Shown piece after piece: positions 54,799-63,175 of a DNA stretch of 64,000 bases. The notes under the pieces are model-generated. The model ran no database searches, was not told the origin of the DNA, and worked only from the letters and a program-made list of their open reading frames with translations. Positions within the stretch are counted from its first letter, which is position 1; each line of letters opens with the position of its first letter. Location: NCBI RefSeq assembly GCF_020181035.1, contig NZ_JAIQYY010000018.1, positions 145,934-209,933 of the forward strand, given 5' to 3'. This DNA comes from Streptomyces sp. CoH27. Its GTDB lineage: Bacteria > Actinomycetota > Actinomycetes > Streptomycetales > Streptomycetaceae. The position numbers and the translations under genes were made by a program.

Positions 54799-55011
54799 TC
54801 ACCAGTCGCTGCGCGACGAGGAGTTCGACATGAACTTGCGCACGATGTAGATCAGTCCGCCGACCAGCGCGACGAAGACCAGCGCCTTGAACAGCAGTCC
54901 GATGACGAACCCGACGACGGTCGCTATCAGACCGCCGAACACGACCAGGGCGATGACCGGCACCGCGACCCACTTCACCCACCACGGAAGTCCCGCGAAG
55001 ATCTCTCGCAT
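54799..55011 (-). CDS. small membrane protein (DUF5326-like)
   Basis: A 70-residue protein with two hydrophobic segments (WVAVPVIALVVFGGLIATVV and GLLFKALVFVALVGGLIYIV) ending KFMSNSSSRSDW. It is a Streptomyces-conserved small membrane protein beside ssgR. AAAGG precedes ATG 55011. Function is unknown. Confidence 0.72.
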   Translation of the reverse strand: MREIFAGLPWWVKWVAVPVIALVVFGGLIATVVGFVIGLLFKALVFVALVGGLIYIVRKFMSNSSSRSDW

Positions 55012-55170
55012 CGCCTTTTCCTTTTCGTCGTCGGAGTCGTTGCACGACTCGGGTTCTCGTACGTCCTTGATGTTCCGCCTTCGATGCTAGAGCCGTGAGG
55101 GGGCCTCACGGGGGCCTTGCGCCCCTTGTCCTGCCCTGACCCTTCCCCTAGGGAACCCTGGGGTCCGGCC

Positions 55171-55488
55171 TCACGCCTCGGGCGGAGAGAAGACGACGAG
55201 AACCCTCAGATCCTCGCTGATGTGGTGGAACCTGTGAGCGACCCCGGCCGGCACGTACACGACACTGCCCCGTGCCACCTCGGTCGTCTCCGAGCCGACG
55301 GTGATCGACGCCCGGCCGCTCACCACGAAGTACACCTCGTCCTGATTGTGCGGCTTCTGCGGGTCGTGCTCGCCCGCGTTCAGCGCGTACAGCCCGACCG
55401 ACATGTTCCGCTCCCGCAGGAACTGCAGGTAGGCCCCCTCGTTGGCGGCGCGCTCCGCCTCCAGTTCATCCAGCCGGAATGCCTTCAT
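55171..55488 (-). CDS. single-domain cupin protein
   Basis: A 105-residue beta-barrel protein. Cupin motif 1 is present as PHNQDEVYFVVSGRASIT (metal ligands His and Glu) and motif 2 as PAGVAHRFHHISED (His). Such small cupins are isomerases, dioxygenases or sensors; nothing chooses between them. It is convergent or divergent with single-gene neighbours and likely a separate unit. Confidence 0.82.
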   Translation of the reverse strand: MKAFRLDELEAERAANEGAYLQFLRERNMSVGLYALNAGEHDPQKPHNQDEVYFVVSGRASITVGSETTEVARGSVVYVPAGVAHRFHHISEDLRVLVVFSPPEA

Positions 55489-55546
55489 CGCGCTGTTGCC
55501 CTCGCCTCACTGCTCGGTTCCGATCCGGTCTGCCACGATCAGACAC

Positions 55547-55924
55547 ATGAAGAATTTCGTAGTCAAGACGATCGCCAACGCAGGCGCCCTCGCGGTCGCC
55601 GTATGGCTGCTCGACAAGATCACCCTGACCGGTACCAGCACGGCCAAGAAGGTCGGCACACTGATCGTGGTCGCGCTGATCTTCGGCCTGGTCAACTCGC
55701 TGGTCAAGCCGATCGTGAAGGTGCTGACCTTCCCGCTGTTCATCCTCACGCTGGGCTTGATCACCCTGGTCGTGAACGCGCTGATGCTGCTGCTGACGTC
55801 GTGGATGTGCGGCAAGCTCTCGCTGAGCTTCCACGTGGAGGGCTTCTGGACAGCCGTCCTCGGCGGTCTGATCGTCTCCGTCGTCTCCTGGGCGCTGCAC
55901 ATGATCCTTCCGGACGAGGACTGA
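55547..55924 (+). CDS. phage-holin-superfamily IV-like membrane protein
   Basis: A 125-residue protein with four hydrophobic helices (NAGALAVAVWLLDKITL, VGTLIVVALIFGLVNSLVKP, TLGLITLVVNALMLLLTS, GFWTAVLGGLIVSVVSWAL). The family (DUF360, mycobacterial-type) is widespread in bacteria and not restricted to phages. CACGAT seven bases before ATG 55547 suggests a leaderless transcript. It is followed by ptpA after 7 bases and probably cotranscribed. Confidence 0.8.
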   Translation: MKNFVVKTIANAGALAVAVWLLDKITLTGTSTAKKVGTLIVVALIFGLVNSLVKPIVKVLTFPLFILTLGLITLVVNALMLLLTSWMCGKLSLSFHVEGFWTAVLGGLIVSVVSWALHMILPDED

Positions 55925-55931
55925 ACACGCC

Positions 55932-56423
55932 ATGACCTACCGCGTCTGCTTCGTGTGTACCGGCAACATCTGCCGCTCCCCGATGGCCGAATCCGTCTTC
56001 CGCGCGCGCGTGGCGGAGGCGGGGCTGGAGGACCGGGTGGAGGTCGACAGCGCCGGGACCGGCGGCTGGCACGAGGGCGAGCCCGCCGACCCGCGCACCG
56101 TCTCGGTGCTTGAGGAGCACGGCTACGACAGCGAGCACGTCGCACGACAGTTCCAGCCGTCGTGGTTCGCCCGTCTCGACCTCGTCATCGCGCTCGACAC
56201 CGGCCACCTCAAGGCCCTGCGCCGCCTCGCCCCCACCGAGGAGGACGCCCGCAAGATCCGCCTGATGCGCTCCTACGACCCTGCGGCGGACGACGACGTC
56301 GACGTACCGGATCCGTACTACGGCCACCGCGACGGCTTCGAGGAGTGCCTTGAGATGGTGGAGGCGGCGAGCACCGGGCTGCTCGCCGCCGTACAGGAGC
56401 ACCTGGAAGGGCGAGCCGCATGA
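55932..56423 (+). CDS. ptpA: low-molecular-weight protein tyrosine phosphatase
   Basis: A 163-residue phosphatase. The P-loop is CTGNICRS (Cys9, Arg15) and the general acid Asp is in DPYYGHRDG. In S. coelicolor PtpA (SCO3921) affects antibiotic production. Its stop overlaps the start of the next gene (ATGA), so expression is coupled to the cystathionine-lyase-like enzyme. Confidence 0.94.
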   Translation: MTYRVCFVCTGNICRSPMAESVFRARVAEAGLEDRVEVDSAGTGGWHEGEPADPRTVSVLEEHGYDSEHVARQFQPSWFARLDLVIALDTGHLKALRRLAPTEEDARKIRLMRSYDPAADDDVDVPDPYYGHRDGFEECLEMVEAASTGLLAAVQEHLEGRAA

Positions 56424-57577
56424 GCGACGCCGGCGGGGAGGCGCGGCCGTCCGGCGACGGCACGCGGGCGGTACGCGCGGGACTGCCTGAGCCGGTCAAG
56501 CACGAGCCGACCCTGCCCGGCCCGGTGTTCGCGGCGCACTTCCATCTGCCCGGCGAGGCGACGGGCCCGTATCTGTACGGCCGTGACGAGAACCCCACGT
56601 GGACACTGCTGGAGCGGGCCGTCGGCGAGCTGGAGGCGCCCGCGCGGAACGACGTCGAGACACTGGTCTTCGCGTCCGGCATGGCCGCGATCTCGTCCGT
56701 GCTCTTCTCCCAGCTGCGCGCCGGGGACGCGGTCGTGCTGCCCTCCGACGGCTACCAGGTGCTGCCGCTGGTCCGCGCCCAGCTGGAGGCATACGGCATC
56801 GAGGTGCGCACGGCGCCCACCGGCGGGGATGGCCAGCTGGAGGTTCTCGACGGCGCCCGGCTGCTGTGGATCGAGTCCCCGTCGAACCCCGGGCTCGACG
56901 TGTGCGACATCCGGCGGCTGGTGGCGGCGTCCCACGCGCAGGGCACCCTGGTGGCCGTCGACAACACCCTCGCCACTCCGCTCGGGCAGCGCCCGCTGGA
57001 ACTGGGCGCCGACTTCTCGGTGGCCAGCGGCACCAAGCAGCTCACCGGACACGGAGACATCCTTCTGGGCTACGTCGCGGGGCGGAACGCCGAGGCCATG
57101 GCCGCCGTACGCCGCTGGCGCAAAATCGTCGGGGCGATCTCCGGGCCCATGGAGGCCTGGCTCGCGCACCGCTCCATCGCCACGCTCCAGTTGCGCGTGG
57201 ACCGGCAGAACGCCACCGCCCTCGCCGTCGCCGAGGCCCTGCGGCAGCGGCCCGAGGTGTCCGCTCTGCGCTACCCGGGGCTGCCCGACGACCCTGCGCA
57301 CAAGACCGCCTCGCGGCAGATGCGCCGCTATGGCTGCGTGGTCTCCTTCACGCTGCCCACGCGCGCGCGTGCCGAGCGTTTCCTGGAAGCCCTGCGGCTG
57401 GTGGAGGACGCGACCAGCTTCGGCGGGGTGCGCTCGACGGCCGAGCGGCGGCGCCGCTGGGGTGGGGACGACGTTCCGGAGGGCTTCATCCGGATGTCCG
57501 TCGGCGCCGAGGATCCCGAGGACCTGATCGCGGACGTGCTGCGTGCACTGGACGAGTCGGCCGGGTCCGCCGGGTGA
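56420..57577 (+). CDS. cystathionine gamma-lyase-like PLP enzyme
   Basis: A 385-residue Cys/Met-metabolism PLP enzyme. The PLP Lys is in ASGTKQLTGHGD, and LLWIESPSNPGLDVCDI and VAVDNTLATPLGQRP are typical. The family includes cystathionine gamma-lyase, gamma-synthase and methionine gamma-lyase; the absence of a phage-type substrate loop cannot decide, and cystathionine lyase is the usual annotation. It overlaps ptpA by four bases, and a strong terminator follows at 57601. Confidence 0.85.
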   Translation: MSDAGGEARPSGDGTRAVRAGLPEPVKHEPTLPGPVFAAHFHLPGEATGPYLYGRDENPTWTLLERAVGELEAPARNDVETLVFASGMAAISSVLFSQLRAGDAVVLPSDGYQVLPLVRAQLEAYGIEVRTAPTGGDGQLEVLDGARLLWIESPSNPGLDVCDIRRLVAASHAQGTLVAVDNTLATPLGQRPLELGADFSVASGTKQLTGHGDILLGYVAGRNAEAMAAVRRWRKIVGAISGPMEAWLAHRSIATLQLRVDRQNATALAVAEALRQRPEVSALRYPGLPDDPAHKTASRQMRRYGCVVSFTLPTRARAERFLEALRLVEDATSFGGVRSTAERRRRWGGDDVPEGFIRMSVGAEDPEDLIADVLRALDESAGSAG

Positions 57578-57600
57578 GGCACCGCACGCGGTGACGCGGC

Positions 57601-57637
57601 GACGGTCCGAGCCTCCCCCCTCGTGGCTCGGACCGTC
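57601..57637. terminator. terminator after the ptpA operon
   Basis: GACGGTCCGAGC (57601-57612) and GCTCGGACCGTC (57626-57637) form a perfect 12-bp stem with a 13-base loop, followed by TTCGGTTCT. Confidence 0.8.
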
Positions 57638-57786
57638 TTCGGTTCTGCGCGCGAAGAACCGCGCGAACAAGGCTAGTTGACTCTGTGTCAGTGTCCAATC
57701 ACGCTAGCGACAGCGACCTATCGACTTATTTATAGTGGGGGCCTGCCTGGGCGCCGCAGGAGGGCAGGGACAGGGGAGGGGAAACC

Positions 57787-58692
57787 GTGGATCTGGCCTT
57801 GCTGCGCACCTTCGTCACCGTGCACCGGGCCGGCTCCTTCACCCGCGCCGCGGCGCTGCTCGGTCTCTCCCAGCCCGCCGTGACCTCGCAGATCCGCACG
57901 CTGGAACGCCAGTTGGGCAAGCCGCTCTTCCTGCGGCAGGCGCGCGGAGTGACCCCGACGACCATCGGCGACGAGCTCGCGCACAAGGCCGCGCCCCACC
58001 TCGACGCTCTGGTGGAGATAGCCGAGAGTGGCCTGGACGACGACTCGTCGCTGAGAACCCTGCATCTCGCCGGGCCGCCCGAGTTCACTGCGGAACGTGC
58101 CCTGCCCGCCCTCACGGAGCTGACCGGCGACGACGGCCAGGGATTCGCTCTGCGTGCCTCGTTCGGCACGGCCGAGGAGACGCTGGAGGGCCTGGCCGCC
58201 GGACACCATGATCTGGCCATCAGTACGGCCCGGCCGCGTGGCGCGCTGCTCACCGCGACTCCGCTCTGCGACGAGGAACACGTGCTGGTCGCCGCTCCTC
58301 GGTGGGTGGAGCGGATCGGCGCGGAGGAGCTCCGTCTGAAGGGCGCGCTGGCGCTGGAGGATCTGCCCTTGGTCGAGGTCCACGAGTCGCTGCCCCTGGT
58401 CTCGCACTACTGGGCCTCCGTCTTCGACTCCCGCCCGGCCGCCTCGGGCACGATCGTCGTCCCGGATCTACGGGCCGTGCTCGCCTGCGCGGTCGCCGGT
58501 GCCGGACTGGCGGTGCTGCCCCGCTATCTGTGCGCCCCGGCCCTCGCCCAGGGCACGATCGTGACACTGCACGACCCGGCCGTACCGCCCCTGCGCACGT
58601 ACTTCCTGGTGGTGCGCACGGGCACCCTCGCCATGCCCCATGTGGCACGGGCCCATGAGTGGCTTCTGCGGGCGGCCGCGTCCTGGGGCTGA
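57787..58692 (+). CDS. LysR-family transcriptional regulator
   Basis: A 301-residue regulator. The N-terminal winged helix is DLALLRTFVTVHRAGSFTRA and on to QPAVTSQIRTLERQLGKPLF; a two-lobed effector domain follows (about 90-300). The GTG start at 57787 has an excellent GGGAGGGG. The spacer upstream (57660-57740) is A/T-rich, with TATAGT at 57731-57736, likely its promoter and autoregulatory site. No divergent target gene is present, so the regulon is unknown. Confidence 0.9.
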   Translation: MDLALLRTFVTVHRAGSFTRAAALLGLSQPAVTSQIRTLERQLGKPLFLRQARGVTPTTIGDELAHKAAPHLDALVEIAESGLDDDSSLRTLHLAGPPEFTAERALPALTELTGDDGQGFALRASFGTAEETLEGLAAGHHDLAISTARPRGALLTATPLCDEEHVLVAAPRWVERIGAEELRLKGALALEDLPLVEVHESLPLVSHYWASVFDSRPAASGTIVVPDLRAVLACAVAGAGLAVLPRYLCAPALAQGTIVTLHDPAVPPLRTYFLVVRTGTLAMPHVARAHEWLLRAAASWG

Positions 58693-58743
58693 CCCGCCCG
58701 CCAGGGGTTCACGCAGAGCGGTCGTACGATGGCGTATTGCGAT

Positions 58744-58757
58744 GTTTCACGTGGAAC
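58744..58757. promoter_or_regulatory. degenerate parS (13/14)
   Basis: GTTTCACGTGGAAC differs from the ParB site at one base. It lies 21 bases before the NUDIX gene start. Confidence 0.45.
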
Positions 58758-58778
58758 CAACGGGGCCACATTTCTCCC

Positions 58779-59261
58779 ATGACCGTCCGACCCGTGGTCA
58801 AGCGCACCGCCCGTGCCGTTCTCCTGGACGGTGACGACCTGATCCTGATCAAGCGCACCAAGCCCGGTGTCGATCCGTACTGGGTCACTCCCGGTGGCGG
58901 AGTCGAGCCCCGGGATTCGACCGTCGTGGACGCCCTGCATCGCGAGGTGTACGAGGAACTCGGCGCCAAGATCACCGATGTCGTGCCCTGCTTCGTGGAC
59001 ACGGTGGAGCACATCGGGGAGGACGGCGGCGCGACCGGCGTGAAAGTGCAGCACTTCTTCGTCTGCCGCCTGGAATCCATGGATCCGTCCCTGCGGCACG
59101 GCCCCGAGGTGGACGAGCCCGCCGGTGAGTACGAGATTGTCCGCGTCCCCTTCACCCGCGTCGGCATCGCCTCCGTCCACCTCGTCCCGCTGTCACTGCG
59201 CCACTACCTGGACGGCAACATCGAGGGCGTACGGGCCATGCACGCTCCCGACCTCGGATAG
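58779..59261 (+). CDS. NUDIX hydrolase
   Basis: A 160-residue hydrolase of nucleoside-diphosphate-linked compounds. The Nudix box is GGGVEPRDSTVVDALHREVY followed by EELGA; the first conserved Glu position is occupied by Asp, while the REVYEELG metal site is intact. ATG 58779 gives the family start. Substrate is unknown. It converges with the flavohaemoglobin-like gene, five bases apart. Confidence 0.85.
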   Translation: MTVRPVVKRTARAVLLDGDDLILIKRTKPGVDPYWVTPGGGVEPRDSTVVDALHREVYEELGAKITDVVPCFVDTVEHIGEDGGATGVKVQHFFVCRLESMDPSLRHGPEVDEPAGEYEIVRVPFTRVGIASVHLVPLSLRHYLDGNIEGVRAMHAPDLG

Positions 59262-59266
59262 TGCGC

Positions 59267-60607
59267 TCAGTTCCCGACGACGAGCAGTTCCTCCACGGAG
59301 TCGTGCCGTATGCGGCTCGACGGGATACCACTGTCCCGCAGCGCGTCGACACCACTGCGGATCATTCCGGGCGGGCCCGAGAGATAGGCGTCGTACTCGC
59401 TCCAGGGGCCGTACTCCCTTATGGCGTCGGGGAGCTGAAGATGGGCCAGCTGGTCGATGACCGCCCGGACCGCTAGCCACGGGTGGCTCTGCTGGAGCCT
59501 GAGCAGGGTGTCGATTTCGTACAGGTCGTGGTCGGTACGGGCGCCGTAGAAGACCTCGACCGGGCGGCGTGCCCCTCGCTCGGCGACGTCCTCGACCAGG
59601 GCCTTGATGGGCGCTATGCCGGTGCCGCCGCCCAGACAGAGCAGTCCGCTGTCGGTCGTGTGGTCCACGGTCATCGAGCCGGTCGGCGGGCCGAGGCGTA
59701 TGACGTCTCCGGGCCGGGCGCGATGCACCAGGGCGTTGGAGACCCAGCCTGCCGGCACGGCCTTCACATGGAATGTCAGCAGACCGTCCGAGCGGGGCGC
59801 CGAGGCGAAGGAGTAGTGCCGCCACACCCGCGGCCACCAGGGAGTCTCTACGCTTGTGTACTGGCCCGCCAGAAAGGGGTAGGGCTGGTTCGGGCGGACG
59901 GTGAGGATCGCGACCTCGGGAGTCCTGAGGTCGTGCGTGACGATCTCGGCGTGCCACCAGGGCGGGGAACGCAGTTCGTCTGCCGCGGCCGCGTCGATCA
60001 TGACCTGGGAGATCGTCGTGTACGCCCGCACCCAGGCGGCCTCGGTCTCGGGGCTCCAGGTGCCGGTGGCGTACCTGCTCAACGCGCCGATCAGGCATTC
60101 CCCCACGGCCGGGTAGTGCTCTGCGCGTGTCCCGTACTTGCGGTGGCCGCGGCCGAGGTTCTGCAGGTAGTCGACGAGAACCGCCGTGTCATCCAGGTGC
60201 TCGGCTGCCGTCAGCAGTGCCTTCAGCAGACGGTCCCGCTGGGTGTCCATCGCGGGCGGGAAGAGGCTGCGCAGGTCGGGGTGGCGGACGAAGAGCAGCG
60301 CGTAGAAGTAGGAGGTGACCTTGTCGGCGATCGGGGCTATCTCGGCCATCGTGCGACGGATGAGGATGGCGTCCGGGGACCCTTCCTCGACGGTCGGCGC
60401 CGACCGCTGCACCGGTACACGCTGAACGTCCCTCGGCGGCGGGGCGGGAGCGTCGACCGGCCGCTGGGCGAATGCGTTTCCGCCGGTGCCGCCGGGCGTC
60501 TCCCGATCGCCGTCCGGCGGCGGGGTCGATGACACCTTGCGCGGCGTGAACCAGCCGCCGCCGCCCGGCGTGCCGTTCTCCCCCGACGTGGTGGTCGGAG
60601 CGTCCAT
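59267..60607 (-). CDS. flavohaemoglobin-like protein: globin plus flavin/NAD reductase
   Basis: A 446-residue protein. A Pro/Gly-rich N-terminal ~80 residues is followed by a globin domain (about 85-220; SYFYALLFVRHPDLRSLFP, then LGRGHRKYG with the proximal His) and an FNR-type reductase (about 225-446; RHYSFAS for FAD, GGGTGIAPIKAL for NAD(P)H). Such proteins oxidise nitric oxide to nitrate. Compared with E. coli Hmp the N-terminal extension is unusual. ATG 60607 is preceded by GAGGCGAGGG. Two palindromes upstream (60656-60675, 60716-60730) could bind an NO or redox regulator. Confidence 0.85.
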   Translation of the reverse strand: MDAPTTTSGENGTPGGGGWFTPRKVSSTPPPDGDRETPGGTGGNAFAQRPVDAPAPPPRDVQRVPVQRSAPTVEEGSPDAILIRRTMAEIAPIADKVTSYFYALLFVRHPDLRSLFPPAMDTQRDRLLKALLTAAEHLDDTAVLVDYLQNLGRGHRKYGTRAEHYPAVGECLIGALSRYATGTWSPETEAAWVRAYTTISQVMIDAAAADELRSPPWWHAEIVTHDLRTPEVAILTVRPNQPYPFLAGQYTSVETPWWPRVWRHYSFASAPRSDGLLTFHVKAVPAGWVSNALVHRARPGDVIRLGPPTGSMTVDHTTDSGLLCLGGGTGIAPIKALVEDVAERGARRPVEVFYGARTDHDLYEIDTLLRLQQSHPWLAVRAVIDQLAHLQLPDAIREYGPWSEYDAYLSGPPGMIRSGVDALRDSGIPSSRIRHDSVEELLVVGN

Positions 60608-60655
60608 GGTGTGCCCTCGCCTCGAACGTCTTTCGGTCGGTCTGCGCACCTCCCT

Positions 60656-60675
60656 GGGAAGATGCATGCTTTCCC
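60656..60675. promoter_or_regulatory. inverted repeat upstream of the globin gene
   Basis: GGGAA (60656-60660) and TTCCC (60671-60675) flank GATGCATGCT, including AAGATGCATGC, about 50 bases before the start codon. AAGATGCAT resembles half-sites of the NO sensor NsrR described in other bacteria; whether it matches the Streptomyces NsrR operator is uncertain. Confidence 0.35.
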
Positions 60676-60715
60676 CCGGCGGGCGGCCAGCCGTAGCACT
60701 CACCGCGCAGCGTCC

Positions 60716-60730
60716 CATCCCAGTGGGATG
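60716..60730. promoter_or_regulatory. perfect 7-1-7 palindrome upstream of the globin gene
   Basis: CATCCCA (60716-60722) and TGGGATG (60724-60730) are separated by one base, about 110 bases before the start codon. This is a likely dimer binding site; the factor is unknown. Confidence 0.4.
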
Positions 60731-60931
60731 CCGCGGTCGCGTACCCGGAAACGCCTGTGTTCGATCTCTGCGTCCCGTTAGGCTGCATACCCTGCTCTCG
60801 GCCCGCACGGAATGCACGCACTCCGTCCCGGACGTGAACCGGAGTCGACCCTACCGGCCGACGCCGTGCACACAAGTCCCCCCTGCCTTCCTCACGAATC
60901 GGGCAAGGAGACGAACTGTGACGTCCGTCAA

Positions 60932-61564
60932 CTAGCGGGCACCTGCAACCAATTCATAGGCTTCCCACAGATCCCGTCCCGTGTAGGAGTGGGTCGCGAT
61001 TCCGGTCAGGTGGGCGTCCGCGTTGACCGCCACGGAAATCGGTACAACAGCAAACAGATCCTTGTCCGACGACGAATCGCCGTACGCCACGCAGTCCGCC
61101 CGCGCCACCCCGAACTCCGCGCACAGCTGGTCCGCGATGGTGACCTTGGCCGCCGAGCTGAGCACCCCGGCCGGGTCGACCGGCTCGGTGAACGGCACGG
61201 CAGGGAATCTCGATCCGTGAGCCGCGTGAGCGCCCCAGTCCAGCAGACGCTCCACGAAGAAGGACGGCGAGAGGGACACCACAGCGCAGTACTCGCCCGC
61301 GCTTCTGATCTCCGCCCAGACCTCGCGGATCCGGGCCAGCCAGGGCGCCGCTTCGAACGCGGCACGGACATGCTCCTCGGTCAGGTCACCCCACAGGTCG
61401 TACACCTGCGCCGCGTACTCCGGCGGCCCGATCCGCCCCGCCGCGATCGCCCGGTCCAACGCCACGGTCTCGGCCTCCCGCCCCAACTGGCGGGAAATCT
61501 CCACCGGAGCAGTGGTGCCATGCAGCAACGTGCCATCGAGATCGAAGAGATGAAGTCTCGCCAT
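60932..61564 (-). CDS. HAD-IB family phosphatase (SerB-like)
   Basis: A 210-residue phosphatase. Motif I is LHLFDLDGTLLHG, motif II VVSLSPSFF, motif III Lys in SSAAKVTIAD, motif IV AYGDSSSDKDLF. The HAD-IB subfamily includes phosphoserine phosphatase and enzymes for phosphorylated metabolites; the residues that fix serine specificity are not clear. ATG 61564 lies 26 bases from a perfect parS (61590-61603). Confidence 0.87.
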   Translation of the reverse strand: MARLHLFDLDGTLLHGTTAPVEISRQLGREAETVALDRAIAAGRIGPPEYAAQVYDLWGDLTEEHVRAAFEAAPWLARIREVWAEIRSAGEYCAVVSLSPSFFVERLLDWGAHAAHGSRFPAVPFTEPVDPAGVLSSAAKVTIADQLCAEFGVARADCVAYGDSSSDKDLFAVVPISVAVNADAHLTGIATHSYTGRDLWEAYELVAGAR

Positions 61565-61589
61565 GGCCCGAGGCTAACCGGCCGCCGAT

Positions 61590-61603
61590 GTTTCACGTGA
61601 AAC
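61590..61603. promoter_or_regulatory. parS site upstream of the HAD-IB gene
   Basis: A perfect GTTTCACGTGAAAC in the divergent spacer between the HAD-IB and GNAT genes. A DnaA-box match, CTGTCCACA, follows at 61613-61621. Confidence 0.9.
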
Positions 61604-61713
61604 ACTCCGAGGCTGTCCACAGGCTGTGCATGGCCCACATCATGGCCAAAAGCACGTACGTCTCCCCCGAAACGGCTGGACGCCGGGGGTGCCCTTCGGC
61701 CAGCCTGACCTGC

Positions 61714-62580
61714 GTGCCGACTCCTTCCCTCGCCGCTCTGCCCATCCGCCGTCTGACGCTTCGCGATCTCACCGCCTGCGCCGACTTGTCCGAGGACCGG
61801 GGGTGGCCACGCGAGGAACACAAGTGGAGCTTCCTCCTCACGGCCGGAAAGGGCTTCGGCATCGACGACCCACAGGGCGGTCTCGTCGCCGCATGTGTCG
61901 TCACGGAGTACGGCACATGGGGCCGTCCGGACCTCGGCGCGATCGGCATGGTCCTGGTCGCCGAACGCCATGCCCGTCAGGGCGTGGGGCGCCGCTTGAT
62001 GCGTCACGTCGTGTCGAGCATGGAGCCCACTCCGCTGACCCTGCACGCCACGCCGTACGGCCGTCCCCTGTACGAGGAACTGGGCTTCAAGGTGACCGGC
62101 CGGGCGGAGATGCTGTCGGGCCGCTTCACCCCCGGCGGGCCGGAATCCGGCGTGCTCACCCGCGCCGCCACCGCGGAGGACCTCCCCTCGATCCTCCGTC
62201 TGGACGAGGAGGTGTTCGGCACCGACCGCACCCCTCTCATCACCCGGCTGCCGGCTTTCGCCGACCAGCTGCGGGTGGCCGAGGAGGACGGCCGGATCAT
62301 CGGCTACACGGCCGCGTGGCCGAACATGGACACCCATGTCGTCGGCCCACTGATCGCCCGGGACACGGAGACCGCCAAGGCCCTCATCGCCTCGCTGGCG
62401 GCCCGTACGGACCGTCCGCTGCGCACCGACATCGACGTACGGCATGAGGAACTGCTGGCCTGGGCGAAGGCGCGAGGGCTGGCCTCCGTGGCGTTCAACT
62501 CCGTGATGACGTACGGCATCCCCGATCTTCCGGGGGACTGGACCCGGCGGTTCGCCCCGCTGACGGTGGCGGCGGGCTGA
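61714..62580 (+). CDS. GNAT-family N-acetyltransferase with C-terminal extension
   Basis: A 288-residue protein. The N-terminal GNAT domain (about 8-145) has the acetyl-CoA loop RHARQGVGRRLMRH. The C-terminal half (about 150-288) resembles the second domain of tandem-GNAT proteins (Acetyltransf_18 type). I chose GTG 61714 because CAGCCT seven bases upstream resembles the -10 seen before serS, suggesting a leaderless transcript. In-frame starts up to 61588 would place the parS inside the coding region. The substrate is unknown. Confidence 0.78.
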   Translation: MPTPSLAALPIRRLTLRDLTACADLSEDRGWPREEHKWSFLLTAGKGFGIDDPQGGLVAACVVTEYGTWGRPDLGAIGMVLVAERHARQGVGRRLMRHVVSSMEPTPLTLHATPYGRPLYEELGFKVTGRAEMLSGRFTPGGPESGVLTRAATAEDLPSILRLDEEVFGTDRTPLITRLPAFADQLRVAEEDGRIIGYTAAWPNMDTHVVGPLIARDTETAKALIASLAARTDRPLRTDIDVRHEELLAWAKARGLASVAFNSVMTYGIPDLPGDWTRRFAPLTVAAG

Positions 62581-62601
62581 GGTTCCCCCGCCGACGTAAG
62601 C

Positions 62602-62643
62602 CGGACGCCGCCCCCTCCGCCGATGTGGCGGGGCCGGCGTCCG
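62602..62643. terminator. terminator after the GNAT gene
   Basis: CGGACGCCG (62602-62610) and CGGCGTCCG (62635-62643), extended inwards by CCCC/GGGG with one bulged base, form a long hairpin between convergent genes. Confidence 0.7.
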
Positions 62644-62670
62644 TCCAGGACAGAGCCTGCGGCCGTGTGA

Positions 62671-63090
62671 TCAGGCGAGCGCCCGCACAGCCGCCGTGGC
62701 GAAGCCGTGGTCCTGCTCCGGCGCACCGCCGCCTACGCCGATGGCGCCGATCAGCCGGCCGTCCCGGTGCACGGGCACACCCCCGGCGATGAACAGCAGG
62801 GGACGGTCGAGGGCCGTGGGCAGCGTGTGGAAGAGGCCGCCCGGCTGGACGGCGTCGCCCAGGTCGGCGGTGGGCGTGTTCAGCTGAAGCGCGGTGTAGG
62901 CCTTACGGGTGCTGGTCTCACCGGAGATCAGCACGGCCCGGTCGTCCCGGCGGAAGGCGAGCAGATGGCCACCGGCGTCCAGGACGGAGACGCTGACGGT
63001 CACTCCGGCCTCCTCGGCCGCGCGGCGGGCCGTGGCGACCAGCAGTTCGGCGTCCTCGATGGACAGCGGGGCGACAGCGGTGGTGCTCAT
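62671..63090 (-). CDS. GlcG/HbpS-family haem-binding-like protein
   Basis: A 139-residue protein of the DUF336 family: VSVLDAGGHLLAFRRDD, SGETSTRKAYTALQL and GGVPVHRDGRLIGAIGVGGG are typical. Streptomyces HbpS is an exported haem sensor, but this copy has no signal peptide, so it is more like cytosolic GlcG. ATG 63090 has AAGGAGA upstream. It lies 85 bases downstream of the MFS gene on the same strand boundary and may be cotranscribed with it. Confidence 0.82.
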   Translation of the reverse strand: MSTTAVAPLSIEDAELLVATARRAAEEAGVTVSVSVLDAGGHLLAFRRDDRAVLISGETSTRKAYTALQLNTPTADLGDAVQPGGLFHTLPTALDRPLLFIAGGVPVHRDGRLIGAIGVGGGAPEQDHGFATAAVRALA

Positions 63091-63175
63091 GGAGCGATTC
63101 TCCTTGGGTGTTGCGAAGGTCACTGGTGTGGTGGGGACTCAAGGCTGGAATTGCTGAGGCCGTGGTCCGAGGCGC

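Larger units (their letters stand above)
60608..60931. other. 324-base spacer upstream of the flavohaemoglobin gene
   Basis: It holds the flavohaemoglobin promoter region with two inverted repeats described separately, and runs to the end of the HAD-IB gene. No coding sequence was recognised. Confidence 0.5.
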
